Assembly (NCBI GenBank): GCA_905221615.1
Contig: CAJNDT010003290.1
Span: 248,001 to 312,000, forward strand
Reading direction: 5' to 3'
DNA length: 64,000 nucleotides
From: Symbiodinium sp. CCMP2592
Lineage: Eukaryota; Sar; Dinophyceae; Suessiales; Symbiodiniaceae
Of this stretch, positions 9,910 to 21,589 are shown one piece after another. The notes under the pieces are model-generated. The model did not search any database. It saw only the letters and a program-made list of their open reading frames with translations, and was not told the DNA's origin. Every line of letters begins with the position of its first letter. The stretch's first letter is position 1. Made by a program: the position numbers and the translations under genes.

Positions 9910-10212
9910 ATGTTGGACACTCAAATTGTGCCGGAAAGACTCAGAGAAAAGGACAACAACGTGGAATTCCCCAATGGCCAGAATTTCCCAGCAGCATGTC
10001 TTGTCGCAACAACAGGATCTTCCATTGGAAGGAGCTTGCCGCCAAAAATCTTGGACGCTCAAGTTTTCTCCCGTTGGTTTGCTCGCTGCAGCCTTTGCAC
10101 AGAAGTTGGAAACTGCTTCATTGTGGCTCTGTGCGTGCTTGAACATGTCAAATGTCTGCAACTGTCTGCTTTCAAGCTTGTATCATTGCACAAGGTTACT
10201 TTCAGGGTTTGA
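9910..10212 (+). CDS. Possible exon, product unknown
   Basis: A 100-codon open frame contains VPERLREKDNNVEFPNGQNF, CLVATTGSSIGRSLPPKIL and SRWFARCSLCTEVGNCF, and a Leu/Cys-rich helical end. Residue use is protein-like, but competing frames of similar length overlap it and no family is recognised. Confidence 0.25.
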   Translation: MLDTQIVPERLREKDNNVEFPNGQNFPAACLVATTGSSIGRSLPPKILDAQVFSRWFARCSLCTEVGNCFIVALCVLEHVKCLQLSAFKLVSLHKVTFRV

Positions 10213-10229
10213 CACACTGTAGAAAGCAT

Positions 10230-13218
10230 TGGCTGCTAGCCGCTAACAGTATGCAGTCCCCAGGTTGAATCGTTTTTCCGAACAACACTTATCTCAGGCA
10301 TTGTTGTGCTGACCGGATAGCATGCCTGACATTGCGTGCTCGATTGAAGCCAATTGATGCTCCCAAGCAATGAGTGCTTGCAGTTTGGAGAGCTTCAGCA
10401 CATGCATCAGCATTCTTAAGATGCTTCGAGCACGCTGTCCCTTAGACCTCACGTCACATCCTCTTTTCGTTCCATGACTAAGCACAAAGCTTCGTCGACA
10501 CCGACGAGTACAAGAACTTCCAACAAGTCTTCTCAAGATCGACAAGTTAAGTTTTATGTGATTTCTTGCAAAGTAAAAGTTTTTGGCCACAGCGGCCTTT
10601 GCCATACCGGCATTCGGAACTATGATTACCAGCTCGTTGGTGTTTTCAAGGTACAGCACATGAACTGGCGTGTTGAAATTCCTCCACATGCCGTACAAAA
10701 GTATCATTTGTCAGCAGATGATATTTTCAGGCAACTGTGTGCGGTACAGGATGTGTGTCTCGAGTCTGGCAGCAAGCGGTGGTCTCGACAATGGAGAACG
10801 TACGTGTGCACAAGCGTACAGCTCCGCGCACAACTGATCTGGTTTTCACTTTGCCTCCAAGGCTCCAAGGTCGGAAGGATGTAGACGAAGACTGTGGGTC
10901 ACAGAAAACCAACTGCCACGGACCATCAGTTTTTTGTTGTCTGTGTGCAACCTTTGTCAAAAAATTCTGTTGACAAGTTACTCCGCAGCAAAACTTTTCA
11001 ATCATGAAGTCTACGTTCGTGCGATTCAAAACACACGTTTTCCTGGTTCGTTTCCAGATTGCAAGGCCCTGGAAGGAGGCATTCAGGAAAGCTTGGAGGC
11101 CCGGAGGACCCTGCATAGGCACAAAAAGATAATTTGTCTGCCGTAGAAGTGTTTGGACACTCTGAAAAGGTCGTTTGGGCATTGTTTTGGGCACAATTTT
11201 GGAGACTGTGACTACTCGGTATTTGGGCTCAAAGCAAGGCAGCCCCTTCCCGAAAAAACACATTGCCCGCTTCGTGAAATTGGCTGCAGGCTGCTTGAAC
11301 CTGCCCAAATTTAACGTGCTGCCCAAACTGTCAACTGCTGATGTCTGCACACATTGACAGACACCCAAATTGAACCTTGCTGGTTGTTTCGCAAGGCAGA
11401 CTGATGGGTTCCAGACATTAATGGATCTCCACGATCCTGATTCTGGAATGCTGCCCAAACTGACATCTGGTGGTGCATTGACAGGGTCAGCACACCCGAG
11501 TCTGCGCGCATGTGTATGGACGAAAGTGAACATCTGAAGCGGTGTAGCATGCTGGCACTGAGCTTTGCAGGTTTATCAGGTTACACCGGATGGGTCCGCA
11601 GGCTAGATGTTCATTCCCCGAAGCGTTTGGATTTGGCACTTTCCAAGTCCGCTTTGCATTCCCTGCGAATTCTGACCTGCGTCCGGCGTTCTCCGAGGCC
11701 GCGAACATGCATGTTACGATGCCGTTTGCCACCATATAACTCAGTTTGTTCGGCTGCCAGCTGATATGAAGTCGTCGGTTACTCCACATGAGTCAGACAT
11801 GCTACAATGTGCCGAAGTCCAGACGATGTCGCCAAGAGTGTCAAGTTCACAGATTCGTCCAACGTATCGCGCCGACACACTTTCATCAGGACTATTCGGC
11901 ATTAGGATACTTGCAAACATGCCATGACATCGCATCGGTGATGACAGCAAAACCCTCAGGTGTTTTTTTTTGCTGGTCCGGTGCAACTTGTTGACGTGGC
12001 TGTGCTTGGTTGCAGTCGATGGATCTGCCGATAGCATTGTCTGAGGTGCTGTGTGGCGAAGCTTTATGGCAACAGCGCGAGCAGCCAGCACGTTTCCGAT
12101 GTGGTGTCCCATCTTGCTTGCCTTTGAGCGTGCTGCTGCATTCCGTAGCAGGAAAAGGAGTATTTCCTCGATATCGCTGGTGATGGGTTTGCAGTGGCTT
12201 CCTCTGGTAAGGAGGCGCGGCCATGAAATCAAGCAGTCCTGGCACCAAATGTTTCGCCGGCGAGCAGGCAGATCCTGCAGAGGTTGGGGATGAGTGCGCG
12301 TGCATTGCTGTGTTGGCAGACTTTCGTTGTCCGCAAGGCTGCTGAATTGGTAGAGCTACTGCAAGGAGGAACTTGGTCAGCCCCTCAGCAACCCAAGCTG
12401 ACATTTTGACTACAGTGCAGTGCAATTGGGGAGCTGTGGTTCCCAGGCGCTCTTGCAACAACATCAATGACTGTCTAGCAGAGTGTGTCAGTGCCTGAGC
12501 TATTCTTGGTCTTGGGTATGACCTCAGGGATGCGCCCAAGCACGATGCAAAGCTCTCGTATTTCTGCTGAAAGTTCAAACCGGTTTCAGAACACCGGTAC
12601 ACCTTCGTCACACCCCGATACCCAACCCCAACGGACATTTGTGGCCAGAGGAAGGTCTAATTTGTGAATCCTTCTTTGGACATGCTAATCTAGGGGGCAT
12701 GAGCTGCCTCAGAATCTTCATGATAACTCAGATTCATGGCATGAAAAAAAGCATGGCGTCCAAGCAAGTGGAGCAGGTGCGACCTTCAATCGCGACAGCA
12801 AACCTTTACCTCGTAGATGTGTGATGTCCCATTGTTGGCATGCAGGTTGCCACAGGATGCAGCTGCAGCCGGTCAATTAATCCCATTGCTCGCGATGGCT
12901 TCTTGAGGACACTCAAAGTACATGTTGTGGCTAAGTAGCATTTTGCATTCGGAGGATGGCTGTGGATCATATCCGCACCAACGGCCAGGGACAGGCCGAG
13001 GTCGTGCTTTTCCAACTCATAATTTTACCACCTCCAGTTCAATGCAGATGTCCGGGGCTTGCATCAAAAGCAATATCATCTTGTGCAGCTGATTGCTCCG
13101 GGCAGCTTGGCAGCTGTAGTTGAAGCCAAACCCATCCAGACCAAACTATTTCCAGATCCTTCTCGCAATACGGACACAGCCAGACAGAGGCTTCAACAGC
13201 GGGTTCACATGGATGTAG
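10230..13218. other. No securely identified gene; possible exons
   Basis: Frames of 60-268 codons exist on both strands but conflict. A + strand piece at ~10530-10860 and - strand pieces at 11892-12638 have some coding look. A short direct repeat (TGCTGCCCAAACTG word) occurs at ~11320 and ~11450. Nothing was assigned a function. Confidence 0.4.
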
Positions 13219-14931
13219 ATGGAGCTGGATGCCTACTCGCGGCTCCTGCCCGGCAAGCGAGTGGTTTTGCAAGGCCTCTCCGCTGCAGAACTCAATGGAC
13301 TTACAGGGCGACTAGAATCTTTTCATGCTGACCGTGGCCGCTGGGCAGTGTCCCTGGGCAACACCCGCAAACTTCTTAAGCCGGACAACCTGCAAGTAGT
13401 TGGCGGTGCCTTTCAGGGAAATGTTGTGACGGACGTACTGTCCGAAGACCTTTTATTCCGGGTGTGCCTTTTCCTTCCTGCACCAGCACTGCTTGCGTTC
13501 AGTGGAACCTCGAAGATAACACGATATTATGTGGTAGGGAGCAGCGAGTGTTATTTGCTGTGGCGATCCCTGTGTTACGAGATGCTTGGTGAGTGTTTGA
13601 TCAGCTTACACATAACGGCTTGGGCTGATGGCCATACGGACGAGGTGCAGCAAGACAGGGGATTCTGGAAGATCTTGTTCGTTTCAGCGTACGGGTGTCC
13701 ACGCTTCTACTATGACCACCAGCTTCGCGAACGATGTATGCATGGGAGTGATTTTTTCAGAAAGGCACTCGTGCCCAAAGAAACTCATCCATATGAGGGT
13801 GGAATGATGATAGTTCACAGCGGGGGTTTTGAGAGACACAAACGCGAGACACTGAGTGCCAGTGGCCACACAGCTTGTGCACTCGGAACCAGGGTTTACA
13901 TGATCGGCGGCTGGCGACCCTGGGCCACAGAGGAGGATCTGCATGTTTGTGTGGTGGACTTTCGGGGCAGCTCCATCAAAGAGCCAGCGCTGGCTGACGA
14001 CTCCGACCGCCCTGAACGGCGCCTCCGGCACTCCAGCTGCGTTGTACAGACAGCCTCGGGCGAACAAGCTATTCTCGTTCTCGGTGGCTGCAATGATCGA
14101 ACGCACGATGCCTGTGATGGACTGCAAACGCTATTACTGTTGCAGATGGATCCGAGTGACACAAGCAAACTTACGTGGAAGAAACTGTCTGCAGGTGGAC
14201 AAATGCCCAAAGCTATTTGGCATCACACAGCCGATTCGTTTGCTTCAGGGCGATATGTTGTAGTCTTCGGTGGTGACATACCAACCCGAGATCCCGAGTT
14301 TACATATGTTGGTGATCGGGCGTATGCGAATTACGTTTATGTTCTGACTATGGAGACGCAGCACTGGGCCCGTGTCCAGACTGATGGACATGTCCCCGGG
14401 TGGAGGTCTTTGCATGCCGCGGTGACTTTCACATCCTTTGAACACAACTGCGAGCAGCTTGTTATGGTGGGCGGTTGCGAAGACCGCGTTGAGATTTTCA
14501 ATGCTGGCAAGCCTGCCAAGATGATTGCTTATGCTTTGAATCTCAGGACCATGAAATGGAGGCGCGGCCCAGAGAGAAAGAAGCAGAACGATGCGCGCGC
14601 AGCTTTCCTCCCGGCACCCCGGATGCGTTTTGCAGCACAGCGCTATGGGCGTCACCTACTCGTGTATGGCGGTCATGGCAACGTCACGATTCCGGAAGAT
14701 GAGGGGCTCCTGCTCCTGAACTCGAACTCGTTGATCTGGCAGAGAGCCACTGTGCTGAACGAGGCCTCGGAGTTCGGCGTTGTCCCGGCTGCCGCGCTGG
14801 CAGCCGGCTGTGTGATAGGCGGAGTGCAGCTGGGCTCCCGCGGGGCGCAGCCTGTGCCGAAGCTGGACATGCTCATTCTCGCCGAGCCGACCCAGGATCA
14901 GGCTTCAACCCCGAGTGGCCCAAGCGGCTGA
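13219..14931 (+). CDS. F-box and kelch-repeat protein, single exon, 570 codons
   Basis: A single uninterrupted frame runs from ATG 13219 to TGA 14931. Residues ~8-62 form a small SH3/tudor-like module often found at the start of algal and dinoflagellate proteins (GKRVVLQGLSAAELNGLTG ... LKPDNLQVV). Residues ~70-123 fit an F-box-like helix bundle (LSEDLLFRVCLFLPAPALL ... LLWRSL). From ~214 on there are kelch blades, each with a Gly-Gly pair after hydrophobic strands: VYMIGGW, AILVLGGC, YVVVFGGD, LVMVGGC, LLVYGGH, with Trp residues at blade ends (TWKKL, HWARV, KWRRG, IWQRA). Such proteins are usually substrate receptors of SCF ubiquitin ligases; this role is inferred from domain order. Lack of introns contrasts with its neighbours and suggests a retroposed origin. 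No spliced-leader relic was seen upstream. Confidence 0.9.
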   Translation: MELDAYSRLLPGKRVVLQGLSAAELNGLTGRLESFHADRGRWAVSLGNTRKLLKPDNLQVVGGAFQGNVVTDVLSEDLLFRVCLFLPAPALLAFSGTSKITRYYVVGSSECYLLWRSLCYEMLGECLISLHITAWADGHTDEVQQDRGFWKILFVSAYGCPRFYYDHQLRERCMHGSDFFRKALVPKETHPYEGGMMIVHSGGFERHKRETLSASGHTACALGTRVYMIGGWRPWATEEDLHVCVVDFRGSSIKEPALADDSDRPERRLRHSSCVVQTASGEQAILVLGGCNDRTHDACDGLQTLLLLQMDPSDTSKLTWKKLSAGGQMPKAIWHHTADSFASGRYVVVFGGDIPTRDPEFTYVGDRAYANYVYVLTMETQHWARVQTDGHVPGWRSLHAAVTFTSFEHNCEQLVMVGGCEDRVEIFNAGKPAKMIAYALNLRTMKWRRGPERKKQNDARAAFLPAPRMRFAAQRYGRHLLVYGGHGNVTIPEDEGLLLLNSNSLIWQRATVLNEASEFGVVPAAALAAGCVIGGVQLGSRGAQPVPKLDMLILAEPTQDQASTPSGPSG

Positions 14932-15129
14932 CTGGAAGCGTCGGAAAAGAGTTGGGGGGCGTGACACGGGGTTGACACATCATGTATCCTAACGTTTATG
15001 CAGCCTCGGAACGTGCAGGTCTCCTATGCCTCCTTGGGGAGTGGACTCTTGCGCTTCGACTTTTGCTTGTTGGAGCTCCTGCTTGCAGAAGGCACAGCTC
15101 CCGATCGGTTTAGTATCAGAAGCGAGGGC

Positions 15130-15552
15130 GATGCACTCGAGTCTCCACAGGAGTGCCGGTATCAGCTGTTCACCTCGTGGACTCTCAATATGATCCGGAT
15201 GCCAAGGTGCCAGACTTTTTGCAGGTTCTGTTCTAAAGATTCGCCTGCATGCTGCTGTTCAGCACTTGACACATCAGAAACGCTCGCAAAATTTTGCGGC
15301 TTTGCACTTTTGCGTCAGTTGACCGGGGCAGGGCTACCTGCGCCACCGCGTGGCGCTGGCCCAGTTCGCTTCCTGGTTCACCAGCCGGGGGGTGGATGCT
15401 GCGCCGCCTCGTTGCAGAAGCTCTGCCATCTCAGACCCTTGGCCTCCGCCACGAAAAAGCCTGCCAGGTCTATGCGCACTACTCCCTTGAAAGATACGCC
15501 TTTGAGGCTCGACGATCTGCTGTGGGGCCCTCGGCAAAAGACATGAACGTCT
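15130..15552 (+). pseudogene. Degraded coding stretch, family unknown
   Basis: Three coding-like pieces follow one another in different frames: TRVSTGVPVSAVHLVDSQ and DPDAKVPDFLQVLF to a stop at ~15233; then IRLHAAVQHLTHQKRSQNF; then GYLRHRVALAQFASWFTSRG up to a run of six G at 15387-15392. After this, with a one-base shift, MLRRLVAEALPSQTL ... YAHYSLERYAFEARRSA ends at a TGA (~15552-15554). The pieces read as one protein broken by frameshifts. Its family is not recognised. Confidence 0.45.
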
Positions 15553-15554
15553 GA

Positions 15555-17544
15555 GCATGCATTGGTTCAGGCGAGATTCAGACCGAAACGAAATCGAGCG
15601 TCAAGGGAGTCTCTTCAGAGCTTCTTTGGCTTGTATGTGTGTTTTTTCAACCAAGTCGGATGCTTCGGGTCAGGGCGGGTGTCTGCAGACAATCTTCACC
15701 AGCTCAGAGCCACAGGTGAACTAACGGCCTTGGCAAAGCTGCCAGATGATTTATGCTTGCTATGCCAAGTTGGGATGAAGGATCCTCATCCTCGCCTCCT
15801 GCCTGTGTGGACGGCACCAGGGCCAAGCGGATGCACAACACGGGACACGAAAGCAGCAAAGCGATGCATCATGTGACCGCCCATGTTGTGGGAGCAGGAC
15901 AAGTGTCTCCAAATGCGTGGTATGTAGCAACATCGGATGCTGTGAGCAATGAGCACAGCACATATTAACAGTTGAGAAGCAGATGGATGAATCGCAGTGG
16001 GTTTCTATTTTGGGTCCACTTTGCTCGTCCAGCCCGAGGCCCTTCCAGCAGCAGTGGTGCAGGTTGACTGCACAGAGCTCACAGCCGTCTTCGAGAAGGA
16101 GGCGATCTGAACAGATCTTGCTGGATGGTGCCTGCTTCTGCTGCTGTTGATGTCATCCCTGTCAGGTGAAGCCAATGTTGGAGGAGGTGTTGCAGTACGG
16201 CGGCCTGTACTGCACCCTGACTTCACGAGAGGCCAGCACGATTCTCTCTCTTGTTATGATGCTGCAATTGCAAGCCCCACATATTCGGCTCAGTCTGAGG
16301 TCGACTGTTGGTGTTCTACTGCTCTCGTTATTCTTTTTGTTTCCTTCCAGGGCGCCTCTGGCGCAGGATCCCTTGGATCAACGAACGCTTGGGCAGAGGC
16401 TCCGGAACTGTGGTTGTGCCTTTGCAGGGTGTTCCATGAGCAAGATGATCTTAGTTCAGAAATCACTTGGCATGGCAAGAGCGGTCGGGATCGTGCCGAA
16501 GTTTTGCCCAAGCCCCGAAAAAGCTTTCTGAGCGCGTGCTCGAAATTCTCAATCGATCCTCAGGACACGGACAGGGCTTGCTCGGGTTGCGGAAGCCAAG
16601 CTCAGAACAGTTGAATCGTGCCCTACGGTTCTTCGCGTTTCCAGCCAATGGTCTTTTGTGGTGAGGGGCGGTTGGTACGAGGGAGCCTGGGTGCGACTTG
16701 TACTTGCTCGTCGCATTTCAAACCTTAGGAAGTAATCATATTGAGCGGGAATCCGGCTGCTTGCTTCATATTTGAGGCTGACAACGTGTTAAGACATCAG
16801 GTCAAAAATGGTTTAGGCTTTCGGGTGTAACGCTTTAGGTTTCAGACGGTTTCAGAATGTTTCAGATTTCAGGTTTAGTGTGCCGCCTTCAAAGGGTTCC
16901 AAAGCGCCATTCAAGGCATTTCGGACATCGCGGATCTTCAATGTTCCTCGGTTTCAGGGTTTCCGGGTTTGTTTGAAAGAACTGAGGTTCAAGCTTTTCT
17001 GCAGGCTTTGGAACGGGTTATACGGCACTTCCATGTTCCTGCATGCATAGCCTTTCACCTTGCACAGACCAAGTTTCAGGGCTCCCAGTCCAAACAACAC
17101 AGACTCGAGCAAAACCAATTGGCTTGCAGAGGCCCTTCCAGCTAGTTTAAATGGGGCAAACCGGTGCAACAATGCAGGCAATTTCTGGTTCTGCGAGCTC
17201 AATCCGGCATTTCGAAAGCGACAGCAACAACCTTGTGATTTGAGGAGGATTTACATGCAGTCAATAAAGCACCCAGTGGAGAAACCCCTCGGATTGGCGA
17301 ACGGCACTGACAACGACTTTCAGCAATGTGTGCTTGACGCTCGACTTTGGGACCATCGACCCGAAACGGCAGTATGCAGCGCATCTAGGCATCTCGGTCC
17401 AGGCTATTACCTTGTTGAAAATGGCATATCCCGTCCAGTCACGATGCATGTTTATCAGGGTTAGGGAAAGTCGCTCCATGTCCTACCAGGTTGCCAATGC
17501 AAGCGCAAACGGCAGTGTCTCCTCTTGGTGTGCTTCGTTCCAGG
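15555..17544. other. No securely identified gene
   Basis: A possible short exon at ~16166-16302 (MLEEVLQYGGLYC, REASTILSLVMML) ends at a GAG/GTCGAC donor-like site, and a partner after TTCCAG at ~16350 is possible. 16780-16990 is enriched in GGTTTCAG-type words. Otherwise only conflicting short frames. Confidence 0.35.
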
Positions 17545-18222
17545 ATGGCGGACTCCTCTGGTACGGGTCGAGGCCAAGCTGCAGCTTCTGTCCGGTTCCC
17601 AGATTGGTGCCTTAGGCGCTGCTTGAACATTTGTCAAGTGATGTCGTTATCAGTTCTTCAAGCTGGCTCCTGCATTTTCTTAGGTTGGTGGTTCCCGCAC
17701 GGCCCTGGCTCGTCGCACAACGACGAGGCCCAGAACCTCCAAATGACTTTGAGGAGTCGATCCTTTGCATGTGCCACGGATTCCGCAACGCATTCTAGCG
17801 CAGGTCCGGTGCCGCATCTGGAGGGGCCAACAGTGGCAAGAAGGTGCTGTGAGACGGTATAGTGTTGCGGAGTCAATATTTCGGTTCCGGCTTCGCTTCA
17901 TTCTCTGATTGGTCGCACAGCCGCCCTTGAGCCTGAATGCGTGGAAGCGTGAAAAGCAGGCGGGCGGCGGTGGAGGAATTCTCAAGTTCTACAGCGATGA
18001 TACTCCTGGTCTCAAGGTCCTGAGCCTGTGGTGGCATGTGGCGGGGTGTGCTCGTTTGCTTCGCAGCTCGGAGGTGGGCCCCACCACTGTCCTGGTACTG
18101 TCGCTGGTTTTCATGGCCATTGTGTGCTGCTGGGCTTCAAGCGAGGTTACGTGTGCCATGAGCGTTCTTGAGCTCACGGCTGAGGCTCCTTGCACATTTT
18201 GGGGAAATTTCGAAGTGGCTAA
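17545..18222 (+). CDS. SEC61B: Sec61 beta subunit of the ER protein translocon, five short exons
   Basis: Rebuilt exons: 17545-17594, 17804-17843, 17960-18016 (or from 17957), 18074-18125, 18185-18222; all phases agree and give ~78 residues ending in TAA. The third exon encodes GGGGGILKFYSDDTPGLK, the hallmark GG-x-F/Y-x-x-(D/E)-x-PGLK motif of Sec61 beta. The fourth gives VGPTTVLVLSLVFMAIV, the single tail-anchor membrane helix, and the fifth gives LHILGKFRSG, matching the conserved LHI-x-GK end. The N-terminus (MADSSGTGRGQAAASV, then a Gly/Ser/Ala-rich piece) is low-complexity as in homologues. The protein sits in the ER membrane beside the Sec61 channel. Introns are 58-209 bases; the last starts with GC. 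The ATG exon and second exon are the least certain. Confidence 0.88.
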
Positions 18223-19345
18223 AGGCACGAGACGTGGGCGGCCCAGCTGGTGTTCGCAAGCCCAATCTGTGACCTCGTGCGCGTCCCTTGAATCCCAGGC
18301 TTCGTGGAACTGCGCCAAGATGGCACGTCTGAGCCGGAGTCAGTGGATTCCCAGCGAGACCTTATGGGACACAGGGTTGGTTACTTATGTCAAATCTGGT
18401 GCACCAGAGCCAGCAGCCAGCGCATGGGAGTCCGAGCCAGAACGGCACAAAGGATGCCAGGCCGAGCCAGAGCCAGAGGCTGGCTCAAAACAGCCTGTTT
18501 TGAGGAACCTTCGACGTCCGCTGCGCCGTAGCAACCGCCCCAAAAACGAAGCCCTTCGGCACTTCGTCGATTGTCTTTGCAGCTATCCACCTATCCGGAT
18601 CCTTCTCGTTGCGAAGCTCCTGTGCCAGTTCTGGCGATTGCATCCCGACACTGGTCGCATGAAGCTGGAGTCGTTGACCTGCTTCAGGCAAGGCGGGTTT
18701 GATGCCTTTCCCCGGATGCCTGCGTGAGTGTAGCATCTGTAGGCCTGGTGATCGAAGTCCGAAGCTCAGAACGCGCACTTACCTGCAGACATGAGCGAAG
18801 AGCCTCGAATGCAGGCGGGACGCAGGTGGATGTCAATGAGCCTTTGCCTCGCGCGGTTGATCACTGACAGAAGACTGCCGGGCCAACAAAGATGTGTCGG
18901 TTCGTGCCCCTTCAACAAATTGTCGAGCATGCAAAGTGATGAACTGCAGCTGGAGCTTGGGTGGCGCAGCTATTTGGCTGAATGTACGGCGCCCGTGCAA
19001 TTCTACGAGGGCTCTGACGATGGTGTGCCAGAGCCTCTTGCTGCAAGCGCACGGGCCTCGGCTCAGCCCAGAACGAACCATCTGCAACTGAAGCTGCCAA
19101 GCCCGATTCCCCCGCTTCAAATCGGCATCGCAGCTTCCATGAGCTAACAGCCTACTGTTGAAAGCGTAGATAGCCGTAACCAACTCTCCTTGTACCTTAG
19201 TCCTCGAGCTTCTTAAAGCCGTAAGCGTGACAAGGCAAGAGTCGGATGGTGCGTGTGCAGGTGCGTTTCAATACAGACCGCTATATCGACAACTGCAACA
19301 CTGCATAAACATACGATAAGTAGTTACATATTAAGAGGCATAATG
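18223..19345. other. No recognisable gene
   Basis: Short exon-like pieces occur (for example around 18925-19145), but frames conflict and no domain is visible. Confidence 0.4.
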
Positions 19346-19349
19346 TCAC

Positions 19350-19454
19350 ACTCTCTCTCTCTCTCTCCCTCTCTCTCTCTATCTCCTTCTATCTCCTTCC
19401 TCTCTCTCTTTCTCTCTTTCTTTTCCTTTGTATCTCTCTCTCGCTCTCTCTCTG
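19350..19454. repeat. (TC)n pyrimidine microsatellite
   Basis: About 105 bases consisting almost only of CT/CTT/CCTT words, purine-free for long stretches on the + strand. It produces an artefactual Ser/Leu-rich frame that should not be read as protein. Confidence 0.95.
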
Positions 19455-20234
19455 GCCCGCCTGTTTCGATTGCACAGGTCCGAGTCGCGGCCATTGGCCA
19501 GTCCGGTAGCAGAACCTTCCTGATTAAAGGGTCTCAGGCCAACGGTTGGAGCCGGTTTACGTCCGACGTCGCTTATTGCCGCAGGTCACAAAGGTTGTCG
19601 ACTTCCGCTGTTTTGACGAGCTGGCACCGCTGGCGCCAAAAACGAAGCACAACTAGGCAGGCCCGCCAACCCAGGCTTGGGGTACCCTAATCCACCCGAT
19701 CAGGTTCCTACCGAGGCTCCTGGACTTTGAGTCGAGTGCATTTTGGATGCTAAATTTCTATGAGATTGCAATTTTACATCAGGCTGCGGGCCGATGTCGG
19801 GGTAACCTCCCATTTCGGGGCCAAACGCCCATTCAACCGCACAAGACATCTTTGCGGTCCGTTTGATCCATTCTTAAATCCAACAGGCATCCCTTGCGGC
19901 CCGATCAAGCATACGAGGCATTCCCTTCTGGCCTTTCGTAAAATCGCTGCCTGGCCTTTTCCGCTGCCCACTTGTCTGGGCTACCATCGCACATTTGCTA
20001 GCACTGGTCGTGCGTGCACTTGCTGCACATGCACTAGAATCCAGCGGCGCTCCCATAGCCGGTCGGAGCAAGGTGGACGGTCGTCGCGCCATGCCACAGC
20101 CGGACCCTGGCCCTGCAGCACTCAAGCCTTGGTCAAGAGCTCTTCAAACGTCAATACCCCGCCTGGTTGATTCGCTGGAGCTTCAGGCTGCGAACTCCTC
20201 CAGGAAGTGGGACGATGGAGCAAAATGAGCCACT

Positions 20235-20396
20235 CTCCCGCTCCGTCTCTGTCTCTGTCTCTCCCTCCCTCCATTTGTTTTTTCTTTGCTTGGTCTTGTT
20301 CTTTCTATTATTCTTTCCCTCTTTATCTCTTTCTCTTTTTCTTTTTGTTTCTCTTTCTCTTTCTCTCTTTCTATCTCTATTTCTCTGTCTTCCTTG
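20235..20396. repeat. (TC/TTC)n pyrimidine-rich tract
   Basis: Roughly 160 bases of TCTC and TTTC words, interrupted near 20284-20310. The opposite-strand Arg/Glu-rich frame is a consequence of the repeat. Confidence 0.95.
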
Positions 20397-20611
20397 CGCA
20401 TGTACATAAACAAGAGCGTACACGCACGTGTGTTGACATTATGCGGCGGGGTTGACTGTATCAGGGCTCGTTGAATTTTGGTGAGTACATGACGGGTTTT
20501 GGCACGGGATACTCGTGACAAGGCCCTGCTTCAGCACAAGGTAGCAGGAAAGATCGGTTCTTATGAAAGATTCACCACTGCACGGAGGATGAGGGACTCT
20601 GATAGCTTGGG

Positions 20612-20683
20612 CTCAGGGTTTCAGGTTTAGGGTTTGGGGTTGACGAGGGTTCGGGACTAGGGTTTAGGGTTTTGAGTTTAGGC
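20612..20683. repeat. Degenerate telomere-like TTTAGGG repeats (interstitial)
   Basis: Words GGTTTAGGGTTTGGGG and CTAGGGTTTAGGG recur with substitutions. TTTAGGG is the telomere unit known from dinoflagellates and plants. Flanking DNA continues on both sides, so this is not a chromosome end. Confidence 0.7.
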
Positions 20684-21059
20684 TCTTGCGCAGCGGTGAA
20701 ACGGATGTAAGCTTTGGGTGGTTTGCGTTTAAGGATGGGATTTCGGAGGAAGCAGGGTATCGCTGTATGTTGGAATAGGTACATTGATGTGATGCATGTG
20801 GGCGGCGGCGTATCGAATTATGAGCACCATAATCCCGAAAGACTTGGTTGCCGCGAATCCGCCACTATTCGGGTTATGCTGATACCAACAAAATGCGCAA
20901 TGCATGCCTGGGGTATGTCGTACGCATACATACACACAAGACGTGAAGATCGACTTTGACTGACCATTCAGTGCCACACGTGAAAGATGGATTGGGAAAG
21001 CCATAAACGCCCTGTGTAGACAACCAGGCGTAAGCACACGCATGCACATGTGCCCTAGC

Positions 21060-21285
21060 CTGCATTACATATACATACAGACATCTACATGCATGCATAC
21101 ATGCGTACATGTCTGCATACCGACATATCTGCATAAATACATGCATACATATATGCATGTACATACATTCCTATGTGCATGTGTAGTTGTATACATGTGC
21201 AAGCACATACACACACGTGTACATGGCTGTACATGCACATGTATACAACCGACATGTGTATCCTTGTGTACACCTGTACATCGAC
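21060..21285. repeat. TACA/TGCA-rich cryptic repeat
   Basis: Over 220 bases of ACATACATGCATAC-type words, an imperfect alternating purine-pyrimidine tract that could adopt non-B structure. Confidence 0.9.
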
Positions 21286-21488
21286 AGTGACAGAAGATGA
21301 CTTATGCCTGCAAGCTGTAGCTGCAGAAATTCTACAGATCATGCCGTAGCCGTAGTGGTTATACATGCAAATCGATTCAGGACTCGCAGACAAGCACGCA
21401 GACACACGTGCACGCATACAGGTTTACGTATCCGCAGACAATTGTTTTATGAAGACATGGCCGCTCTAGCTTTAACTCGAGCACTTGA

Positions 21489-21585
21489 GCATGTATGTAT
21501 GTATGTATGTATGTATGCAGACAGGCAGGCAGACAGTCAGGCAGGTATGTGTGTAGGTAGGCAGGTAGGTATGTATGAATGTAGA
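21489..21585. repeat. (GTAT)n and (GGCA/GGTA)n microsatellites
   Basis: Seven GTAT units at 21491-21518 are followed by ACAGGCAGGCAGACAG and GTAGGTAGGCAGGTAGGTA words. Confidence 0.9.
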
Positions 21586-21589
21586 TTTT

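Noticed and set aside
20612..20683. Chromosome end (telomere)
   Set aside because: Units are degenerate, few, and unique sequence continues on both sides.
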